This document shows, piece by piece, positions 1 through 11,384 of a stretch of 64,000 bases of DNA (within the stretch, counting starts at the first letter, position 1; each line of letters opens with the position of its first letter). The stretch lies in contig CM077595.1 in assembly GCA_039654915.1 (NCBI GenBank), positions 91,429,501 through 91,493,500 on the forward strand, written 5' to 3'. Below the pieces are notes generated by a model. It worked only from the letters and a program-made list of their open reading frames with translations, made no database searches and had not been told where the DNA came from. The stretch is from Aquilaria yunnanensis. Lineage: Eukaryota > Streptophyta > Magnoliopsida > Malvales > Thymelaeaceae. Made by a program: the position numbers and the translations under genes.

Positions 1-125
1 CAAACACCTAAAGACAGATCTACGAAAACCACTTAATTTTTTTACCGAAATCTTTAGAGCTAACACAGATCTACAAAAAGAAAAAAGACAAAACTGTAGG
101 GGTGATCATAGATCTACAAAATTTG

Positions 126-1672
126 AGAGAAGATGAAAATGAATCCTATAACTTTTGAAAATTTACTATTTTAATCCTAGAACTACACGAGTTTCTATTT
201 GAGTTCTATATGTTTGAAAATGTTAGCAACATTAGTCCTATATTAAACGGGGTTAATGGAAAATCCTATATGGCATTTGATAACTGTTAAATCTTACCCA
301 ATTGAAAAAAGTTGGGTTGTTCTCTTGCTTATTTGGCATATGGGGGTTGACTTAATTGCAAAAAATGAAAGTTTCAAGAAATAGTTTCACAAACACAAAA
401 TCATTGGCACTTAAGGCACAGTCAAAGATAAATATCATGTTTTTTTTTCTTCTTCCTCCCGTGGCATGATTCATGAAGAACAGACGCTTACATCCATAGC
501 AAGATCTCTACTAAATCCCCACCAAATTCAGCCAAACCAAGCCACCACCATGGCTTGACTTCCTTCTCCTATGCACACCCTCGCACCAAATCTAATTAGT
601 CTAACTTGCCTTTCAACCTCTTGGATCCCTCGGACTTATTCTTTGATCTGCTTATCCGCAAGCTTGAAGACACCATCCATCACATCATCGTCCACCAAAG
701 TTGGGTTTGATCTCAATCGGCAAATTGAATCCATTTATGAGAGTTGTGTCATAGAAGTCTTGCGCTCCAGAGCTGTTGAGTGTGATTTCCATAAACAAAC
801 TGGCCAAAGAAGGAATTAGAGCAACTAATTCAACCTGAAGATCTCATGTTCATCTTCAATTTTCGTGTCAGTCTCATTCATATCCGTTTCTTAGGCATGA
901 ATTCTAAAGACCCATCAATACCAAAATGAAACGTCACTTGCTACCATATGTTATTGTGTTTTTTTTAATATTAATCTATAATCTCCTCTATTTGAATTTT
1001 GATTAATCTAAAGTTTGCATTTCCATAATTTGTATATCTATTTATCTTTTGCAGCTTATTTCTTATGGGATCTTGTGCTTGTTTTGTGTTGTTTAAATTT
1101 TGATTTTGGAAGATACTATGTCTGGGCATAAGTTTGTTTATATTGCATAAGAAACATATTTGGACCAGAATAATCAACTCTTCAGTGCTTTATTATGGCA
1201 TTGCAGCTTAGAGCAGGAAGGGTGTTATGTCTATGATTGTTTTATGTTATTGGGCTTATATCTTGTGTTTGTTGTCAACATTATTTCCATTCTTCTTAAA
1301 AAAAGAATGGGTTTTTTTTCTCATTCTTGCCACTAGGCAAATGGCTTTCCATTGAATCTCAGATTTTATGAGATGTTTGGAAGCATGTTTCGATATTAAC
1401 GATGAAACTTGAATCATTGAGGAAATTGATGAGCTTATGTGAACCCCATGAACTTATGAGACTTAATTAGACAAGTGACAAAAGTTAAATGACTAATTTT
1501 GATCTTCTCTTCTCCTTCTTTACCATGTAAGATTTCCGTCAAAGATGTCCACTGTAGGACTAATGTTGATAACATTTTCAAAGATATACGAATGAAACAA
1601 AAACTCATGCATTTATAGGACTAAAACAGAAAATTGTACAAGTTATAGGGCTGATTTTGACATTCTCTAAAA
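126..1672. mobile_element. Fold-back / Mutator-like element with about 150-bp terminal inverted repeats
   Basis: The stretch at about 126-290 is matched, in inverted orientation, by about 1515-1672. Both arms carry the words CCTATAACTT, GAAAATGTTA and CAACATTAGTCCTA in the same order when one arm is reverse-complemented. The outer ends read AGAGAA on both sides. Long inverted arms around a short GC-richer interior (about 480-830) fit Mutator-like or Pack-MULE-type elements. I could not find a convincing 9-bp target-site duplication, so the class is inferred from structure. No transposase is present, so the element is non-autonomous. Confidence 0.55.
605..710 (+). pseudogene. Captured gene fragment inside the fold-back element
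   Basis: One frame reads continuously from about 614 to a TGA at 708-710 and includes the peptide LLDPSDLFFDLLIRKLEDTI, which has real protein-like composition (amphipathic, acidic/basic pairs). The flanking frame is closed by stops, so this is a scrap of an exon rather than a gene. I do not recognise the source family with confidence. A different 82-codon frame (571-819) overlaps it and looks less protein-like. Capture by the surrounding inverted-repeat element is inferred from its position between the two arms. Confidence 0.3.
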
Positions 1673-1677
1673 TAATA

Positions 1678-1911
1678 CTCCTTCCATCCCATATTCTTTG
1701 CACCATTTAACTTTTTCACATAATTTGAATGAATTTATTCATATTAGTATTTGTTAGAAAACAATTTAAAAAAATATATTTAGAAATTATATGTCTTGAT
1801 TTATTATTCTTATATAAAAATTCTTCATTTATATACTAAAATGTTGAAAATAAAAAATTATAAATTAATTACTGAAAAGTAAATAGTGCAAAGAATATGG
1901 GACAGAGAGAG
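1678..1911. mobile_element. Stowaway-type MITE (Tc1/mariner)
   Basis: The element is 234 bp, flanked by TA on both sides (1676-1677 and 1912-1913). The left end begins CTCCTTCCATCCCATATTCT and the right end, reverse-complemented, begins CTCTCTCTGTCCCATATTCT; both continue into TTGCAC. The CTCC...TCCC terminus, TA target duplication, small size and AT-rich core are the hallmarks of plant Stowaway MITEs. It has no coding capacity. It abuts the right end of the preceding fold-back element. Confidence 0.85.
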
Positions 1912-2250
1912 TAATTCAAGTTTTTTCACCTAAACTAGAGACATAAACCAAAGACCAAAATCAAGCGACTGAAATAAAATAAAATAAAACTAGAATTCTG
2001 TCCGACTTTATACCATTTTCCTTAACTTGCTGGTTATATACCATTTTCATATTTTTACATATTTTAAACGAATTTATTTCTTCAATTTATAATTTCTAAA
2101 AATATTACAAACATACCACTTTATTTTCTAAAATTGTACAATTTATTGATTGAATATCGGTTTATTCCTTTGATGCACTTTTTAACTTATTCATATTGAT
2201 TTCACTTATAAAATTATCTACTTTCCATTATGTTGACATAATACTTTATC

Positions 2251-2633
2251 ATGGAGTCATTACCTCTTGAGATTATTGTCATCATTCTCTAAAAAGCTTT
2301 ATGTCTACAACTGCAAAAATCCAGAAATCTTGCCTTTTTCCATCACACGTTTGCTCTAGCCCTTACTTGTCCTATGATATTTATGTTAGTCGATGTTTCA
2401 GAGGCCATTTGGAGATGGTTTGCAAATTGAGCTTCCTATAGATTCAACAACTTGAGACATTCTAGCCAGCCCATCATTGTGTTTGTCCATACCCTTGTCC
2501 AATACCTCAAGTATGGATTATACACCGAGAGATTGTGCTTCATTCATATTTCATCCACTCATAGGATCTCAATGGCTAAGTACCTTTGTGCTATTCTTTT
2601 GGGCATGCAATGTGCTACATTTATGAACCGAAG
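2251..2633 (+). pseudogene. Degenerate F-box-like gene fragment
   Basis: An ATG at 2252 opens a reading with an F-box-like start, MESLPLEIIVIIL, closed almost at once by a TAA. Open stretches continue beyond it, and the 2452-2633 part reads well (for example VQYLKYGLYTERLCFIH and SMAKYLCAILLGM). This resembles the repeat region of plant F-box proteins that have an SLPxEIIxxIL box followed by alpha-helical repeats. At least two stops or frame breaks and truncation by the LTR at 2634 make it a pseudogene. The family assignment rests on a short motif and is tentative. Confidence 0.3.
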
Positions 2634-5303
2634 TGTTACAGCCTTCCTAGCCGGAAACTCATTTAAGTCATATAAATTAATAAATTTCTAGTTTATTACC
2701 TCATTTTAAGTTTATTTAGCAAGATTAAGCAAGTTAGCTAAGGTTCACTATGTTCTGAGGAGAGTATGGTATTAAAAGATGTCTGAGGCTAAAATGGTAA
2801 TTTGTATCTCGAGGGGTCGGGCTGAGCCCCAATAGTAAAAAAATGTGTTTTAAAATTATCCCTTGCTTAGCACCCAAATTTCCATTAAGTATTGATGATT
2901 TGACCAAGATTTGACCAAAGGTTACCATTATGGGAAAGGGGCTTTTTGACAAACTTAAGAAAGTTTAAGGGTTTAATGGGTTGAAGGTTTATATATGGTA
3001 AAGCTAAGGGTTGGGCTGGCACTATTCATCTTCTTCCTCTTCAAACCTGAGTTCAAACTCTCCCTCTTCATTTCTACTTCAATTCTGGCTCAAATTCAAG
3101 TGTTTTTGGTGAAATTTGAAGGCCCAAGGGGTATACATGCCTTGAGTAGCTTATTTTAAGCTTGGGTTGTGATCTTGGAGTTAATTTTCACGTTTTTCCA
3201 ACTGGGTTTGGGTTTGCTCGTGAGATAACAAAGTTTTCTTGGTGTTTTCTTGTTTATTTGGTGATTTCAAGCTTGGGTTTTGCTTGGTTGGTATTAATTC
3301 GGTATCATTTGCTTTGGTTTGCTTGGAACTTAGGTATAACCTTGTTGGGCTTTGTTTTTGGTGAGGAATTGCTTGATTCTTACTTGTGACTTGAAATTGA
3401 GGTAAGAGATTTATTATTCATATATATTTGATGCCATTCATAGCTTATTTGCTTGTTAATTTTGAGTAGTTTGATGAAAGGTATTAGTTGGTGGGTTGTG
3501 TTGATCATGGTGGACTAGGCTTGGATTTGTGGCTTGTGTGATATTTTGATGCATTATAGGTTATTTGTGATCATGTATTTATTGCCTATGCAAGTTGTTT
3601 TACAGGTTTATGATGAGTTTGGACATCCCTTGTTTGCCTTCAACCCATAGGAAGCCTCCAAAGAGGCTTAAAAGGGTGTTTTTAAGGTTCATGACACGGG
3701 ATCCTGGCGCCTATAAGCCATATGATGCCTCAGCGCCTAGAGCGCATTTTTAGCTCCGTAGAGCAAGATGCTCCTGGCGCCTAAGCCCCAAAGGCCATTT
3801 TCAGCAATTTTCAGCTTTTTGAAAGATGTTCCAGGGGAGGGCAGGGATGGGCCAAGGGGTATCTAAAGGTTGTAATAGTACAATGGCACTCTGCAACATC
3901 TAAAAACTTTTTCATGATCTAGAGTTTTCTCATAATTTGTGAATGGTAAGTGCACCTCATGAGAAAACTAGTTAATGGGCCATAACAAATACACCACTAA
4001 ATGAGGTAGAAGGTTTAGCACCGTCGAGACCTTAGTTGTACCTTCGGGTTCAAGGCTTCAATGATGAAATCTTAGCATACCTAGTGGGTTCTTTAGGACC
4101 TAGGAATTATGAGTCCAACCATGGTCATTACTACTCTACTAGTGTGAATCAAGTAATGGTGGATAGGTTTGTGTCTTGAGGAAAAGTTTAGTGCACTTGT
4201 AGCCTAAACAAGATTAGTTGAGGTGCAAGTAAGAACTTAATGCAGTCTTGGTAAGGGTTTAAGGTGGAAGCTTAGTACATAAGTGACTTAGGCAAGTCTA
4301 AGGATTTGAGGCACTATATGGAGGCTTAGTATGCCTAGTGAGTTCCTTGGAACTCAAGCGAGACGCATTCACCATGTTCACCTGCACAATAATCAAGGGA
4401 AGGTTAAACTTATTGTGACAATAAGCTAAGGCTTACTAAGAGCGGTTTAAGGGCCATAACTCGCTAGGTGCGGAATGACGACCGTAGGAATGCTAGGTAG
4501 AGGACAAGTTCCAAGAGACTAAAACTTATGTGCATAGGTTTAGCCTCACAGTATATAAGCTCACAGTAAATTACATATGTATATATATGTGTTGTCCTTA
4601 GTGTTTTCATTGCAGGTTGAAGATCCCTTTCTGGGAATCTTAAGATTCTCACTACCTTAGTTTCATGTTGTGTAGATACTAATGTTTATGGCTCCGACAA
4701 TAATTAAGGATTGTCATGGTAGTTTCTATTACAGGTATATTGCTTTAAGATTCTAGTTACTTGGCTACTTGAATGTTACTTTGTCATTGTACTAACTAAA
4801 GTTTTCTTGGCCACAAAAGCTAATGAGCACGTAGAGGATCGTTGAGGTTTGCCATTGGGATCTATCATTTAAGGTGGAAGCTAGTTGATTGGCTATCAGT
4901 AGTACTAGTCTTGCTTGTACATGATGTGTGATAGTAGCCTCCAATGTGTATGAATAGAGTTATGGACTCTAGGGTTGCCTTTTAGTGTAGGGCATAGTCT
5001 ATCGTTGTTTAGATGCCCACACGCAGTTAATTATGTATAGGATTAATATTGATGCCATAAAGGTTTTGTATGCTCTGACTCTTTGAACGTTGGTTTTTAT
5101 GGAAATGCCTAAGCTGTATAAATGCTTATGATTTTGTACTTTCTTAAGTCAAAGCTAAAAGAGCATGCATATTTGCATTCATAGGTTAGACAACTAGTAG
5201 TATGAAGTTTTAACCAGGGTGCACATGATTAATTAGCCAATTGCAACCAGCATAAGACTTGTTCTCATAGGCTTCTTGGGCAGGGCCATGAGGAGTCGTG
5301 TCA
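2634..5303 (+). repeat. 5' LTR of the chromovirus element
   Basis: The LTR is about 2.67 kb. It begins TGTTACAGCC and ends ...GTGTCA immediately upstream of the primer-binding site. The first 2.2 kb align closely with 9174-11384. The last part, absent from the 3' LTR, matches the minus-strand copy near 26216-26900 (for example the segment around 5130-5290, rich in GCATGC and CTCATAGGCTTC). Confidence 0.8.
2990..2996 (+). promoter_or_regulatory. LTR TATA box (5' LTR)
   Basis: TATATAT lies in the context GAAGGTTTATATATGG. The same position is conserved in the 3' LTR (TATAAAT, 9533-9539) and, on the minus strand, in the nested copy (TATATAAC at 28324-28331), each followed by a similar GGT(G/A)AAG word. 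Conservation across three LTRs supports it as the retroelement promoter. Confidence 0.55.
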
Positions 5304-5306
5304 GTT

Positions 5307-5325
5307 TGGTATAGGAGCCCGGTTC
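5307..5325 (+). other. Primer-binding site, initiator tRNA-Met type
   Basis: TGGTATAGGAGCCCGGTTC starts 3 bp after the LTR end. It resembles the plant consensus TGGTATCAGAGCC, complementary to initiator tRNA-Met, with a small internal change. This fixes the LTR/internal boundary and the plus-strand orientation of the element. Confidence 0.65.
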
Positions 5326-8300
5326 ATAGACATTGGGGGCTGGGAACTGAGATCTAGGTTGTGATCCATGTGCTAGAGTAGTTAGTACTAACCAACATAT
5401 ATGAGTTGCCATCTGGCTTGGGTTACAGGTTGTGATGGTGAAACTAGGTTAGGTGCATTTTGTATGCTAGAGGTCTGGTAATGGATCCTAGCAATCTAAT
5501 GTGGCAACATTGGGGTAGTTAACTTGACTTGGTCTGAGGTATAAGGAACACCTTGGAGTAGGTAGTTAGGATGTGACCCCCATCCTAGGAAATTGTTATG
5601 GAACCTCAAACACTAGGTAGGCTACATGATTCGTAGGACTGGGAGGGTATGGAAACCTTTATGACGGGGAGTACCATAAGGTTGAATTGGTTATTCCCGT
5701 TGTGTCAAAATTTAAACCCATTAATGTAGATGGGTTAGGCTACTATAATGGAGTTGAGGATGTACTGACTGAGTGATATGCACTTTGTCAAGTAGGCTTC
5801 AAAGAGGAGTTGAGCACTCTCATGCCTTTCTTTCAAAAGTAGAAGCTTATGGCCGAGACTACTAAGGCCTTGAGCTAGTGTACTATGGCTCTTGATGATC
5901 ATCGATGTTAGCCCATTGGTGAACGGTCTAGCATGCAGTAGCTCTCGAAAAAAAGTTAGAGAAGTTGAAGACATGAGATGGCGAGGTGGATGTTGGTTCA
6001 TCCAACCAAGGGGCAACATGCCCATAGTGCAATAGTCAACTAAATGTGAAGAATAAGAACGGGTTATGTAGGATAGAAGTTTATGCCCAGGGTGCAAGGA
6101 GAATTTGGCTAAATGCCTTGCACCTAGGAAGCCATTACCAAATGTCTGAGTGGTCATCAGGCTAGTCTTAGGCACGGGCTTAGTCAAGATAAGTCTGGCC
6201 TAAGAGGTTTGTCCCCATTTATTGTTGCCACATAGTACACCAAAGCAATTGTTCAAGCTTCGCCTTGAACAATCGAGTGGTCAAAGTAGGCAGCCACTAG
6301 CTAAGTATGACTAGTAGCCATAGTGAACTCAGGGGCAGTGTATGGCTAGTGTGAGGTAAGTCCTTACCTTTTCACTAGGAGTTTGCCACTTACTAAATGG
6401 CTTAGATTGGAAATGTTCTAAGGTTCCATAGAATTATCTTCTTGCATAGGTTAGTTCAGTGGCCTAGTTGTTAACAAATGGCTAACTAGAAGAACAGATG
6501 AGTTCCTTAGAGTCATCAAATAGTGGAACAGTTTAGTCATATTTCAAAAAGGTAAGTAGGTAAGTTTTTTTCATTTTGTTTCTAACCGTTGAATGCAGGA
6601 GGTAATTATGGAAGGAAACAAGGAGCAAAGAACTCATCCAAAGGTAAATAGATGGATAGGCTTGTTTGTCCGTTAGCTGTATACCCTAGGGTTGAGCTAA
6701 TCAAAGTAAAGTTATTGCTAGGGTTTTTCTCAGCCATCGAAAAGTAGCAAAAGAACCTAAGCAATAGGATTAACTACCATTAACCAAGGGATAGCCAGTG
6801 ACCTGTGGTCATCACCCTAATGTTAAGTAAGGTTTAAGGCCACTTAAATGATATGTGGAAGAAGAAAGAATCGACTAGTGAAGCTAGTCGAGTATGTTAA
6901 AGACTAAGTCTTGAGTGGAACTGAGGAAGTTGTGGGGATCATATGTTGCTTTGAATTAATGCCAGTAAGCTAGTAAAATTTTTGGACTGTCAAGTAAAAA
7001 ATGATCAGGTGATGCTAGAAAGAGGATGTCTTGCCTTAACCTTTTAGGTTAGTGTTCGAGGAGTGCCCGTGAGGTAGAGTTCACTATGACTAGTCAAGAG
7101 TTGACTCACAAGTAGCCAAAGTGAGAAGTGATCTCTCACATAGTTTAATTTACTCATTGGAAATCAAAAGTGCCAGGTCAAGTATAGGTATAGTTCACAT
7201 GTTGTGCAATGACTCCAGTAGTTTTTGTGTTCATTGGAGTAGGGGAAAAGTTGTGGGTTGGAACCTTAGTTGGTAAAGGTTTTGGTTAATTTAGTTTTAA
7301 TCCTAAAGTTAGAGCAACTCACTTTACCCTAGTGCCTTGTAAAGGAAGGGCTAGTGCCTTGTGAGATTGGGTAAGGGCTAGCAGGTGCACTAAGTGGAAT
7401 TACCATGGGTGAACCACTTGAAAGATTTTACATGGCTGTCCACCTCCCAATATTTAATTAAAGTGGTGGTTAAATTTGTTCTCCTACCAAGAAGGTGAGT
7501 TGACGTGGCAAAAACCACGAGTGAATTATTTTGACCTGACGATGATACAGAATGGTCATGGTATGGTAACTAAGTGTGGAAAGCAGTGGTGGTTCCTTGT
7601 AACATAAGCAAAGTGATGGATGGTCGTTGAGGGGGTCACTTGATAGTGTTAAAGGTCAGGAGGCCTACAAGGTAGTGAAGGTCTCAAGTAAAACTGGAGG
7701 CATGTCAGAGCCTAGTGAATGAGGCTGAGGTGTCTGGTTGGCTACCAGGCCATGGATGCCTAGATGGCCTAAGATTGAGTAGTATATTACAACTCAACTA
7801 AGGACCCCATAGGTGCTTTTGGCATGGGATGAGTTTTGGGGGCCGAGAAGCAAGTGTACTAAAGACACACCCAACGAGCTAATTTGGTAGGTGTAGGGTG
7901 TTGGGCTCTAAGTGTAGGGAAGTGAAGAAACTCAGTATGTAGGCTTCAAACACCTAGGATACTCTGAGTATGCAGCGGAAACGTGAAGACCTTTGGCTTA
8001 GGTTGCATTTTGGTAGCTTAATCACAGGGTGCTAGGAGGCCTAAGTCAAGGAAGCATGGACAAGGCTCTAGTGCTGCAAGCTACTTTGAGGTCTTGCCAC
8101 TTGTGCTAGAGAAGTTTTCTCTAGTAGGCATGTGGCTGTAAGAGACTGCAAAGTAACGAGGGCAGTAGGATCATAGACTGTAAAGTATAGATATCTTACT
8201 CAGTGCACCGGTATGCTCGATGCATATGGGCTGTCCGAGGGGAGCATCGAAGACTCGTGCTCTAGGGTGTGTCCAGACCTACAACTCTCGGTCAGTCACC

Positions 8301-9173
8301 AATTAGAAAAGCCCTATAGTATAATGGAGCTTGGAGCGAAGTATGCCTTAAGGTGCTAGTGGTGTATATGGCAAGGCCACAATACACTAGTGACACACTT
8401 GGTCTAGTCATCATTTGGAGTTGTCGGATAACCAAATCTAGAGTAAGGAACCAACTGTGTAAGAGATAGTGGGTGAGTCATATACTTGTTAAGCTAGCTT
8501 ACACTAAGTGGTTTGGTATAGAGACATTGGGTGCTGAACCTAAAATGAGTCTTTTTCAGTGTGAGTGTTAGCGGACAAGTTTAACTTGTTAAGCTAGCTT
8601 ACACTACTAGGTTTGGCATAGAGGAGAGAGAGGAGAAAGTTGGTCGGTGTTGAGCATTTTAGTAAGTAACAATCAGTGTAAGGTTAGTGGACAGGTTTTC
8701 AAAACTTGTTAAGTTAACTTGCACTAGGAGACTCGGGCATAGAGTTTGGTGTTAAAGAGTTGTGGTCACTGGTTTCACTAGGATAGGTTGAGAAGTTAAG
8801 TGTCCTTCAGTAACACTATGTGCCAGGGGTGGCAAAAGACTATACCATAGTCTTCAAGGGTGGAATTGCACTAAGGTAGTTTCGACCATGTAAGGTCAGG
8901 CCAAGGTGGGGAGAACAGTTGACAATTCTTGGTATGCTATTGGATTTGAGCACAAAGTATGACACTAGTCATAGTACCTATACAAGACAAGGCCCAGTTC
9001 AAGTGCCTGAGGGCATTAGCAAAGTGAGTCGGGTAGTTTGGTGCCAAGTGGGTTGTTGTAAATTGACATCACTTGGTAGGTTTATTTGGGATACATTGGC
9101 ATCGTATCCTTGGTTAACGTCTTAAGGTGGGGAGATTGAATCTGGAGAACCAAATTCTCTAAGGTTGGGAGAA
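5326..9173 (+). mobile_element. Decayed internal region of the chromovirus element
   Basis: This stretch of about 3.8 kb lies between the primer site and the polypurine tract. The only frame over 100 codons (minus strand, 5735-6187) is not protein-like and runs opposite to the element. I could not recover reverse transcriptase or integrase motifs by eye. At 3.8 kb it is also shorter than a full gag-pol, so the copy was probably deleted or non-autonomous when it inserted. It ends in the purine-rich TTGGGAGAA next to the 3' LTR. Confidence 0.5.
8484..8725 (+). repeat. Three spaced copies of a 22-bp motif
   Basis: ACTTGTTAAGCTAGCTTACA (plus CT) occurs at 8484-8505 and again, identically, at 8584-8605. 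A diverged copy is at 8704-8725. Each is followed by GG(T/A)TTGG- or ACTCGG-like text and CATAGAG or TATAGAG. Spacing is 100 and 120 bp, so this is a degraded tandem array inside the retroelement interior, close to its 3' LTR. Confidence 0.6.
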
Positions 9174-11384
9174 TGTTACAACCATCCAAGTTTGAAACTC
9201 ATTTAAGTCATATAAATTAATAAATCCTTAGTTTATTACCTCATTTTAAATTCATTTAGCAAGGTCAAACAAGTTAGTTAAGGTTCACTATGTTCCGAAG
9301 ATAGTGTGGCATCAAAAGATGTCCAAGAGTAAAATGGTAATCTTACATCTTGAGGTGTCGAACTGAGTCCCAGTAGTAAAAAAAATGTGTTTTAAAACCT
9401 AACCCTTACTTAGTACCTAAATTTCCATTAAGTATTGATGATTTGACCAACATTTGACCAAAGGTTACTATTTTGGGAATGGGGTTTTTTGACAAACTTA
9501 AGAAAGTTTGAGGGTTTAATGGGTTGAAGGCTTATAAATGGTGAAGCTAAGGCTTGGGCTGCCACTATTCATCTTCTTCCTCTTCAAAACCGAGTTCAAA
9601 CTCTCCCCCTTCATTTCAACTTTAATTCTTGCTCAAATTCAAGTATTCTTGGTGGAACTTGAAGGCCCAAGGGGTATACATGCCCTGGGTAGCTTATTTC
9701 AAGCTTGGGTTGTGATCTTGGAGTTGATTTTCACATTTTCCCAGTCGAGTCTGGGTTTGCTTATGAAGTAACAAAGTTTTCTTGGTGTTTTCTTGTTTAT
9801 TTGTTGATTTGAAGCTTGGATTTTGCTTGCTTAGTTTTAATTTGGTGTCATTTGCTTTGATTTTCTTGGAACTTAGGTAGAACCTTGTTGGGCATTTTTC
9901 TTGGTAAAGAAATGCTTGATTCTTGCTTGTGACTTGAAATTAAGGTAAGGGATTTGTTATTCATGCACATTTGAAGCTATTCATAGCTTATTTGGTTGTT
10001 AATTTCAAGTAGTTTGATTAATGGTATTAGTTGGTGGGTTGTGTTGACCATGGTGGACTAGGCTTGGATTTGTGGCTTGTGTGATGTTTTGATGCATCAT
10101 AGGTTGTCTGCGATTGTGTATTTATCACCTATGCAAGTTGTTTTACAGGTTTATGATGAGTCTGGGCGTCCCTTGTTTGCCTTTAACCCATAGGAAGCCT
10201 TCAAAGAGACTTAGGAGGGTGTTTTTTATGTTCAAGACATGGGGTCCTGGCACAGCAGCGCCCAAAATGCATTTTCAGCTCCTCAAAGCAATATGCTCCG
10301 GGCACCTAGGACCCTGGTGCTCTTGGCGCCGAGGCCCTAAAGGCCATTTTCAACTTTTTGAAAGAGGATCCAGAGGAGGGCAGGGATGGTTCTAGGTGTA
10401 TCTAAGGGTTGTAATGGTACAATGGCACTCCGGAATATCCAAGAACTCTCTCATGATCTAGGGTTTTCTCATAGTTTGTGTATGGTAAGTGCATCTTATG
10501 AGAAAACTAGTTAATGAGCAAATACACCATTAGATGAGGTGGAAGGTTTAGCACCGTTGAGATCTTAGTTGTACCTTCGGGGTTCAAGGCCTTAATGAGG
10601 AAATCCTAGTACACCTAGTGGGTTTTTCGGAACCTAGGAATTATGTGTCCAACCATGTTCATTACTACTCCACTAGTGTGAACCGAGTAATGGTGGATAG
10701 GTTTGTGCCTTGAGTGAAGGCTTAGTGCATTGATAGCCTAGACAAGATTACTTGAGGTGCAAGTGATAACCTAGTGCACTTTTGGTAAGGGTTTAAGGTG
10801 GAATCTTAGTACACAAGTGACTAGGCAAGTTTAAGGGTTTGAGGCACTATGTGGAGGCTTAGTACACCTAGTGAGTTTCTTGGAACTCAAGCGAGGCCTA
10901 TCCACCATGTTCACCTGCACAACAATTAAGGGAAGGTTAAACTTATTGTGTCAATAAGCTAAGGCTTATTAGGAGCAAGTTAGGAGCCAAAACTCGCTAG
11001 GTACGAAGTGACTCCCGTAGGAGGACTAAGTAGAGGACAAGTCTCAAAGGATTGAAACGTATGCTCATAGGTTTAGCCTCACACTGTATGAGTTCACAAT
11101 ATATTACATTTGTATATATATATGTTGTCATCAGTGTTTTCCTTGCAGGTTGAACATCTCTTACTGAGAATCATGAGATTCTCACTCCTTTAGTTTCATG
11201 TTGTGCAGATACTAAGGTTGATGGACCCGACAATCATTAAGGATTGTCATGGTAGTTTCTGTTGCAGGTACATTGCTTTGAAAATCCTTGAGATTTCTAG
11301 CTATTTGGCTACTTGAATGTTACGTTGTCATTGTACTAACTATAGTTTTCTTGGCCATAGAGGCTAGTGAGCACATAAAGGATC
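9174..11384 (+). repeat. 3' LTR of the chromovirus element, truncated
   Basis: It begins TGTTACAACC after a purine tract and parallels the 5' LTR through the TATA box (9533-9539) and the GTACCTTCGG segment to about 11384. There the match ends abruptly in a run of T. The two LTRs differ at many positions, which suggests an old insertion. Confidence 0.8.

Larger units (their letters stand above)
2634..11384 (+). mobile_element. Ty3/Gypsy chromovirus-type LTR retrotransposon, 3' end truncated
   Basis: Two long direct repeats (2634-5303 and 9174-11384) enclose about 3.9 kb. The left repeat starts TGTTACAG and ends TGTCA just before a tRNA-Met-type primer site. The right repeat is preceded by the purine-rich TTGGGAGAA. 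The interior (5304-9173) has no long frame in either direction, so gag-pol is lost or decayed beyond recognition. The chromovirus assignment comes from a related LTR at 26.2-28.7 kb, which is joined to a recognisable integrase/chromodomain end. The 3' LTR stops matching after about 11384, so the last roughly 600 bp are missing and no target duplication can be tested. Confidence 0.8.

Noticed and set aside
5735..6187. 150-codon minus-strand frame
   Set aside because: It lies inside the decayed chromovirus interior, opposite to its direction, with no domain and no splice or context support.
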